A stretch of 64,000 bases of DNA, taken from assembly GCA_032207245.1 (NCBI GenBank), contig CM063510.1, positions 48,159,625 to 48,223,624 of the forward strand, in the 5' to 3' direction. Position 1 is the first letter of the stretch, and every line of letters starts with the position of its first letter. The notes under the pieces were generated by a model. It had not been told where the DNA came from, made no database searches, and saw only the letters and a list, made by a program, of their open reading frames with translations. Positions 57,746-64,000 of this stretch are shown in pieces. The stretch is from Pardosa pseudoannulata (taxonomy: Eukaryota; Arthropoda; Arachnida; Araneae; Lycosidae). The position numbers and the translations under genes are program-made.

Positions 57746-58379
57746 GAAATTGAAGCGAATATAGAAATGAAAGTAAAATTTTAATTTGTGAAAAGTGTGA
57801 CAGAAAAATATATATGAAACACATGGCATACATTGACAGAGAATCTGTAAATTGAATACAAATAGCATTTTTTTTAATGCATTTTGTTCTCTTTCTCACT
57901 ATTTTTCTTTGATTTATTGATTTTATGGTAGAATATGGGAAGAGACACTCTTGGTTTTGTGATACACTGTGCGTATAATCCATTAGTTTTTTTTAAGCAT
58001 ATGATGCCAAGTTAATCTAAAAAGAATTTGCTCCGTCGTCATTTTCATTAAAATGACATTAATGAGACTATAAAAGCATTTTCCATCGATTATAAGAAAT
58101 GGATATGCAACTGAGCACCAAACCGGGCTCATATGACCGTGAGGCCCTCTAGGCTTCTCCCGGCGGTGGTGGGCAGATCGCAAGTATTGAGCCCCCAGCC
58201 ACGCCAGGCACTCGGAAAGAGCCCGGAGAGCCGCAGGCGCAATCCACCAGCGAACGCAGAAGACTGGCACTGGGGAGGAGAATTTGGAAGACCACTGGAG
58301 CTGGAAAAACAAAGGAATTAACAAACGAATTTTGAATACTTAAGAAAAAGAAAGAGAGAAAGAGACCCACTGTCTGGCT
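57746..58379. other. No confirmed gene; GC-rich patch at 58120-58290
   Basis: A 113-codon minus-strand frame at 57983-58324 (with ALRALSECLAWLG) overlaps a GC-rich patch. It shows no domain I recognise and may be the 3' untranslated region of the minus-strand LINE that follows. Confidence 0.35.
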
Positions 58380-58870
58380 TGGGGTTGGAGAATCCTGTCA
58401 GCCTGACGTCCTGAAAAAAAGTCAAAGGTAGTTCTACCAATGTTACCATTGAGCCAAATTTGTTGCCATTCCTCCATGATTAATGATTTGAGTTTGCGTT
58501 TGAGTAGGGATTTGGGGGTACTAACCGTCAGGGTAACTGAATTTTGAGCCACTGCTGCTTTCGCTAGTGTGTCGGCTTTTTCTTTTCCTTCGATTTCAAC
58601 TTGGCCCTTTACCTACGAAATATGGAATTGTCCCCTTGAAGATCTAATCAAGTCCTGAAGCTCTTTGACTTGCGGATTCCTTAAGAACGAAGTGTTTAAG
58701 GCCAAAATTGACGAAAGGCTGTCTGTTAGTAATCTATAGTTTTTGTTTCTCCTGTTTGCCCATTGAGCAGCCTTTGTGAGTACCAGCATTTCTGCCTGAA
58801 ATACGCTATTGTCTAGAGTTAGTGTTACTTGCCAATCATGAATTTCTCTTCCATTCTCGTAAACAACAAA
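58380..58870 (-). pseudogene. I-type LINE, RNase H domain
   Basis: The minus strand reads EIHDWQVTLTLDNSVFQAEM (Glu in FQAE), ANRRNKNYRLLTDSLSSILA (Asp in LLTDS), then FHIS, a stop where the family has Trp (TGG to TAG), VKGQVEIEGKEKADTLAKAA. This is the C-terminal part of RNase H, ending in TGR-like NIGRTTFDFF. The first catalytic Asp is missing because the domain is cut at 58870 by a Tc1 fragment. Confidence 0.82.
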
Positions 58871-59350
58871 ATGGATTATCCAGCGTACTCCCCTGATTTA
58901 AATCCTATCGAACATGTGTAGCATGATTTGGGGAGACGCATTACAGCACGCTTACATCCTCCGGAGAACACCCAACAACTCAAACAGATGCTGATTGGGG
59001 AATGAGCACTCCTACCACAAGAAATGTTGGACCAGCTGGTTTTGAGTAGGCGGAGACGATGAGAAGCAACCATTGCAGTTAGGGGAGGGCATATCCCCTA
59101 TTATGGAACATCTGCTTGTTGTTCTTCCTCTTGGATAGACAATGAGTCACGATACTATGCGTTCAATAAAACTTGTTTTTGTTTGATTCCATACCGTATG
59201 CATTGTATTCCTTTTTCAGCGCCGATACTTTCGTCATCCTTTACGTACATAATACTCTCCCTCATTTCTGAAATTAATGTCTCTCATGTGATTTCTCGTG
59301 GAGTTATGGCAAGAAACCCACCTATTGCTTAAGTTTTGCACACCAGTGTA
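58871..59350 (+). pseudogene. 3' third of a Tc1-like element inserted in the LINE
   Basis: Begins abruptly at MDYPAYSPDLNPIEHV, then stop, HDLGRRITARLHPPENTQQL, LPQEMLDQLVL, EATIAVRGGHIPYYG. This is the end of the DDE core (Glu in NPIEHV) and the C-terminus. It is followed by ~230 bp of 3' flank ending ACACCAGTG and TA at 59349-59350. The same family as the 41259-42748 element but not identical. The 5' two-thirds are missing. Confidence 0.85.
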
Positions 59351-60300
59351 GTTTACCTAGCTTGGGGAGTAGGCAAATGAGCCGAAATAATTTGGGTTTC
59401 CTTAGCGGTTTACTCTTTTTGTGGAACAGCACTACTATTGATTTTTTGAGTGTTGTTGGAAAGTTTCCGGTCAAGAAAATCTATGACCTGATCTGGGCTA
59501 CCTTTGAAGATTCTTCTTAGTAGGGCGTAGTCCAGATCGTGGCCCGGTGCCTTCTTTATGTCTACATATTTGAGGATCCTCGAAACTTTGGCGAATGTCC
59601 CCTTTGGGAATATGTGGTATTTTTGGTTAGGGTGCGGGCCGTCCTGTTGTGGTTTTGTGATAAAGAATGCGTCGAGGAATTTTTTCTGGATTTTATCTAT
59701 TGTTGATGTTTTGTATTCATCTAGTACGTTTGCTAAAGGTGTTGATTGCATGAATTTGTTTGTCGCTAGTATGTTTTGAATGCCGAACCGGTTTTTGTCT
59801 TTTTCAGAATTTTCTCCATGTTTCTGTTCTTGCTTTTTTAATCTGTTTTTTCTAGCACGCTTTATTTCTTTTGTAAGCTGTTAGTATTCTTAAATTTTTG
59901 TTTGTGTCCTTTTCTTTTTGATATTTTCTGAGAAGCGCTTTAAGTTTGTTTTTCTCCGATTGTAACTGCGGTGTCCACCAATTTGGTATTTTTGGTTTCG
60001 GTGTTTTTTTTTTATTCTGTGACATTTTTTAGCGGCTGCAGTAAATTCGCCTTGAATGTGTTCCTTGAATTTATATAACTCTTGTGGTGTGTTTATTTTA
60101 TCTAGGTTTGGGGGAGATTGTTCTTGCGATTTCTTTTATTGCTATTGGAAAGCGTCATATTTTCCTACTTGTATTCCGAGCCTGTGAAGATGGATATGCA
60201 AATATAAGTGCTGTTCATTAAGAATTCTTCAGCACGCTCTGTGTTCAGGGATATGTCGTCGAGAAGCACGATGCACGTTGTGTTTTTTCCAGATTCAAAT
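59351..60300 (-). pseudogene. I-type LINE, region before RT and start of RT domain
   Basis: Read 60300 to 59351 on the minus strand: TPQELYKFKEHIQGEFTAAA, then pieces KPKIPNWWTPQLQSEKNKLK, TWRKF, KNRFGIQNILATNKFMQSTP, and RILKYVDIKKAPGHDLDYAL (RT entry motif KAPGxD). Near the end, out of frame, come YFPTTLKKSIVVLFHKK and SLICLLPKLG-like residues (RT block 2). The sequence stops there at the Tc1 tip. RT catalytic YADD region absent. Strong LINE identity, several stops and frame shifts. Confidence 0.82.
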
Positions 60301-60735
60301 CTAAGTTAATCACTTTGTTTACAGTTACGTTAAGTGGTTTAATAATTTTGAAACAATCCTGTAACCTAGGACATTTTCTTTTCGTATTAAAAGCTAAACT
60401 TTGCAATATTTAAAAATTCCATTTTTCTTTGGATACATTTAAATGCGTAACCAAAGAATTTGCACTTAAATCAAACATTGACTTTTTAAACTTTCTTTTT
60501 GGCAGTATTATTTACCGCAGATTAAGTATAAAAATTTTCATAGCTTTCAAAGAATGTCTTAATAACCAAATACAAATAATTCTTTCCTGAAAGAGCACGA
60601 AAAAGCCTTCCAACTATTGCTTCTTTAAAAGCGCCATTTTGCATGAAAACTAAAGTTTCGAGTACCAAACCGTAATTTATAGTGTCAAGAAATAAATTCT
60701 TTAGAAGTTAGTAGAAATTAGTAATTTAAATTTTT
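60301..60735. other. Unassigned; contains repeat copy 60557-60717
   Basis: AT-rich. The only recognisable item is a 161 bp block that recurs inside the hAT pseudogene (see next). Confidence 0.5.
60557..60717 (+). repeat. 161 bp repeat, copy 1
   Basis: TCTTAATAACCAAATACAAA through TTAGTAGAAA. About 95% identical to 62088-62249 in the same orientation. Confidence 0.9.
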
Positions 60736-60900
60736 AGTAGTACCGGTGCCATCATATTACGATCGAGATATGTCACACGAGACTTCTGAGTCACAATGAC
60801 TTCAAAGGGGGTAATTTATGGTACCACATTCCCATTTCTGACGTCATTATGACGCAGAAGTCGCCAGTGACATATTTTGACTGAAATTTGGTAGTACTCT
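60736..60900. mobile_element. Short MITE-like palindrome
   Basis: Left ATATGTCACACGAGACTTCT, GAGTCACAATGAC; right, reverse complemented, ATATGTCACTGGCGACTTCT, GCGTCATAATGAC. Outer ends TAGTAC/GTACTA also pair. About 165 bp; superfamily unknown. Confidence 0.65.
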
Positions 60901-61030
60901 CTTTGGCTCTTTATATTACAGAACCAGTCGCTAGCTATTTTTCAGCATGATGCAAATCTTCGAATACAGTTGATACCGTTGTTTATGTGCATGGTGCGAA
61001 TGTTTCTTTGTATCACACGGCTTGAACCTG

Positions 61031-61103
<73 letters not shown>
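61031..61103. repeat. (TA)n microsatellite
   Basis: About 73 bp of pure TA. Confidence 0.98.
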
Positions 61104-61105
<2 letters not shown>

Positions 61106-61138
61106 TAAGTTTCATTAAAGATTTGGAGTGCCACGCAG

Positions 61139-61408
61139 TTGGTTTTCATCCCATTCGGATGTGCTTCTCTACTGCTCTTGATTTCTTATTGCTCATCGTG
61201 CAGTGATAGTTTACAGTTCTCTCCTAATACCATGACGACTGGGGGATCCCCCTTCTGCTCTGAATTCACAGATTCTGTTACACGTCTGGCATGTACCCGT
61301 ACATTGTCGATGAGTAAGGGTACCTTCTCGTTCCACGCCTCTACTACGGTTTCTGCTCCTGACTCGAACTCAGCAATGAACACCGGAAGTTATATTTGGA
61401 CACTCTAA
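61139..61408 (-). other. Unrecognised coding-like block
   Basis: Open on both strands (minus 61186-61383: FESGAETVVEAWNEKVPLLI, DNVRVHARRVTESVN). The minus frame reads EKVPLLIDNVRVHARRVTES, faintly like the DN.P.H block of DDE transposases, but the rest gives no support. Lies just downstream of the hAT pseudogene on the same strand. No function assigned. Confidence 0.3.
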
Positions 61409-61454
61409 ATCCGACAATCATTTGATATCATTTATCGAACGGGGTATGCTGACC

Positions 61455-62697
61455 CTAAATGCCATGAAGAAAATTTTTGCCAATACACTTCTGATTCCCA
61501 AGCACTTCCAGGATCAGCGTAAATCTGGTAACGAGCATTTTACTTCTCTTTCTTCTCTCGAAGCCCCTTCTAAAAGAACTTAAGAATGATTTCCAAAGAC
61601 CAACATTGCACCATACGGCTAAACGTTCTACCCTAAGTAATAAAACTGAGAAAATCGCCTCCCACAATAGATTATCTTCTCTCTTCGAATTTTTAGCAGC
61701 TAAATGTTGTCGATGGATGACGCAATGTATTGCTAACACCCCTGACACATTTTGTTTTAAATAACTTATAAATCCACGATAACGTCTAACCATGGCAGGT
61801 GCTCCATCTATAGCTACTGATATTATATTTGATAAAGGGATAGCTTTATCAATGAAGTAATCCTTCAAAACATGAAATATTGATTCACCTTTAGTGTCGG
61901 TTGTCAAAGTTCTTGAGAAGAGCAGTTCTTCGTAGATTTCTTGATTCATAATAAAACATACATATACCAATAATAATGCTTCATTACCAGGTAAAGTTGA
62001 CTCGTCCAGTTGTATAGAGAAATGGGTCGTTTGCAAATAATTACACAAGAAGCTTTCAATATCAGAACTCATTTTATCAATACGTCTTTCTTAATAACCA
62101 AACACGAATAACTCTTTCCTGAAAGAGCACGAAAAAGCCTTCCAACTATTGCTTCTTTAAAAGCGCCATTTTGCATGAAAACGAAAGTTTCGAGTACCAA
62201 ACCGTAATTTATAGTGTCAAGAAATAAATTCTTTAGAAATTAGTAGAAACAGTATTATTGCTTAAGGGAATTCTTTTAATGATATCAGATGCAGGTTTGT
62301 GTAAAACAGATTTTAAAACCTCTTCAAAGGCTGGCAAAATTAACTTCTCTCCGCTAGTAGGCGGTTTTCCATATTTTGCTATAAGTGGCGAGATATTGTA
62401 AGACGCTTGCAAACCATCATCGTTTTCTTGTGACGTCGAAGCGAACATTCTGTCCAGCGTGGGTCTCTTTTGCAGTTTATCTTTGAGTGTTTGAAAGTAT
62501 TTCAAATCTTTATCTGTTTTATCGGGGTGACATCTTCTCAGATGATCCTGCAGCTTAGATGGTTTCATAGCGTCATTGCCCAAAACTTTGTTGCATAAAA
62601 GTCACACAGGCAATTGTTTGTCGTTCAATGATGGAATGATGCCAAGCTTCAAATAATCAACACTGTACTGTCTACATTTCTTTTTAGATTCGGACAT
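61455..62697 (-). pseudogene. hAT transposase of the ZBED5-like type, interrupted
   Basis: Start MSESKKKCRQYSVDYLKLGI at 62697. The BED zinc finger is damaged: the usual C-L-L-C reads stop-L-L-C (TGA at 62602-62604), followed by LQDHLRRCHPDK with its Cys/His. A conserved linker (FQTLKDKLQKRPTLDRMF) and the start of the catalytic domain (LILPAFEEVLKSVLHKPA, NNTVS) follow. A 157 bp insert at 62088-62244 splits NNTVS from RRIDKMSSDIESFLC. The core continues HFSIQLDESTLPGNEALLLV (Asp in LDEST), SVAIDGAPAMVRRYRGF (DGA.AM) and VLAIHCVIHRQHLAAKN (CVIHR). After LWEAIFSVL the sequence drifts out of recognisable homology, and the C-terminal dimerisation domain is missing. Confidence 0.88.
62088..62249 (+). 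repeat. 161 bp repeat, copy 2, inserted in the hAT gene
   Basis: Interrupts the hAT frame exactly between codons (VS | RRID). Same sequence as 60557-60717 with a few substitutions. No obvious terminal inverted repeats; ends TCTTAATAACC and TTAGTAGAAA. Nature unknown. Confidence 0.85.
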
Positions 62698-63070
62698 GGC
62701 ATCAGTCATCTGTGGGCAAAATTAATCTATTTAAATAAGACAAAGTCCAGCAGTCGTATATTAAAAAATCAAAGTCAAATTTAAATCGTATGGTCTTAGA
62801 TTTTATGGCAGGCATAGGCGTACAGCCATTATAAATGAATGTGAGAAGGGGAATGTTATGAATGTTACTTAAGGTTTTGGTATGATGGAACTTTAAGTAA
62901 ATTTGAAAGTAATATGACAATAAATGTTAAAATAAAATATTATACAACTAATAATAATAACAAATTGTTATGCGATTTATCTCTACGTACATTCGACTGT
63001 CATGTGCAAAAATTCACTGGTTCCACTTTAGGAATAATACAAAATTTTAATTTTAATATAGAGAAGTATG
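62698..63070. other. No recognisable feature
   Basis: AT-rich DNA upstream of the hAT start. Confidence 0.5.
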
Positions 63071-63586
63071 TACCGTGCAATATCCATAATCCGAACATTC
63101 CAGTAATCCGAACTGGCCCACAGTGTAACGACCAATAGACAAAAATACAACTTTTTTTACTTTTTTTGTGAAGTTATTTGGTAAGATATATGTATTTATA
63201 AAAGAATAATAAATGCCTAGCAAGGTCGTAAATAAATAAATATTGACACACATATATATTTATTTATGTGACCAGCCTAAATATGTAGTTTAATTCCAAA
63301 ATAATTTTTGAATATGTTTCCTATATGTAAACATTTAAATTCTATGAAAAAAAACAAATGAGAGTGTGTATTGGAAATTCTTCAAAAAACATGCTGTACA
63401 GTTGTGCATTTCTTATTTTCTTAATTTATCTTTCAAAGTGGTAACATATTGTATGTTAATAGTAAAATACATACGTAATATGTATGTACAGTTTTAGATT
63501 TTTCCGAAAACATTCCATAATAAACTTTTCGGTAATCCGAACATCTCCTTGCAGCAGTTAGTTCGGATTACGAAGATTGCACTGTA
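63071..63586. mobile_element. Pogo/Tigger-like MITE
   Basis: TA at 63071-63072 and 63585-63586. Ends CCGTGCAATATCCATAATCC and, from the right, CAGTGCAATCTTCGTAATCC, each continuing GAAC. An inner second ATCCGAACAT motif occurs on both sides. The CAGTGNAA..ATAATCCGAAC end is characteristic of pogo/Tigger elements. 512 bp, non-coding. Confidence 0.8.
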
Positions 63587-64000
63587 ATTATAATACCGAT
63601 TTCTAAAACTTTAAAAAAGAAACTATTGAGGGGTACTCAAGTAATTTTGCATGATTTGAATATTAAACTACTAATAACTGAAGTCATGATTGGCGTAATT
63701 TATCTATCTTTGCTAACTACAAGTACAAAACTAAAATTTAATAAAAAATAATGTACTTACTTTTTTTCGGCACTCTCAAACAAAATAACACTGATTCACT
63801 ATAATTTGTGTGATAAACTACCAGTTTATATTTTTAAAAATATTTTCTTAGCACTTTCCTTTTCAAGATTCAGGAAACGAATAAACGTATTGCCCGTTTA
63901 CGTTAGATTGGCCATGTGGAGGCGTGTCATAAATCAACCTTCAATAGGCGTCAGCTCTAACGAACTGCGACACAAAATTATCTCAGTACAAGATTTTTTG
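63587..64000. other. No recognisable feature to the window end
   Basis: AT-rich DNA. Confidence 0.5.

Noticed and set aside
61139..61408. Transposase DDE core from DNVRVHARR
   Set aside because: The resemblance is limited to a few residues, and no neighbouring catalytic motif supports it.

Overview
This is a 64 kb piece of an AT-rich animal nuclear genome. The likeliest source is an arthropod, and probably a spider or other arachnid. The evidence is the set of decayed mobile elements: Tc1 and mariner transposases of types I associate with spider genomes, hAT/ZBED5-type and KRAB-A-domain-protein-2-type transposons, piggyBac-like elements, I-type and RTE-type LINEs, and at least two families of tRNA-derived SINE. 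There is also one spliced exon of a CRAL-TRIO (alpha-tocopherol-transfer-protein-like) gene. I see no bacterial-style operon, rRNA, independent tRNA gene, CRISPR array or endogenous virus. The species call is inference from memory of these families; no search was run.

Host coding content is almost nil. The only host exon I can support is at 3559-3748 on the minus strand: splice acceptor, short 5'UTR, ATG, 45 codons, splice donor. Its partner exons are not visible and may lie beyond the left edge. Almost everything else is repeat or unassigned AT-rich intergenic or intronic DNA.

Layout. 0-8 kb: the CRAL-TRIO exon, one TTAA-flanked piggyBac-like MITE and two SINEs. 8.05-13.8 kb: a composite with ~410 bp inverted arms in which the arms run into tandem arrays of 71-80 bp units. 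14-18.3 kb: three more TTAA-flanked piggyBac-like elements (one with residual coding), an internally deleted transposon with a Cys-rich C-terminal tail, and a LINE C-terminus. 21-26 kb: tandem and segmental duplications split by MITEs, and SINEs. 27.3-29.4 kb: a three-unit ~840 bp tandem array with promoter-like and tRNA-like parts. 33-36 kb: SINE pair, a diverged ~300 bp satellite, a fifth TTAA-flanked element and microsatellites. 36-48 kb: a dense run of Tc1/mariner copies (37.4-38.1, 41.26-42.75, 43.27-45.75, 46.02-47.26 kb) that often abut (TA)n tracts, including one tract of more than 550 bp. 48-52 kb: inverted SINE pair, a ~535 bp tandem duplication and another mariner (50.16-51.44 kb). 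53.2-55.4 kb: an element with ~415 bp inverted repeats. 57-60 kb: LINE fragments, one broken by a truncated Tc1. 61-64 kb: a hAT pseudogene with a stop in its zinc finger and a 157 bp insertion, then a pogo/Tigger-like MITE.

Every transposase examined is broken by frameshifts, stops or lost catalytic residues, so nothing here looks autonomous. I found no convincing new biological system. The most informative structures are the foldback/satellite composite (8.05-13.8 kb), the TTAA element cluster, the empty-site pair at 23 kb, and the nested insertions in the mariner, LINE and hAT copies.
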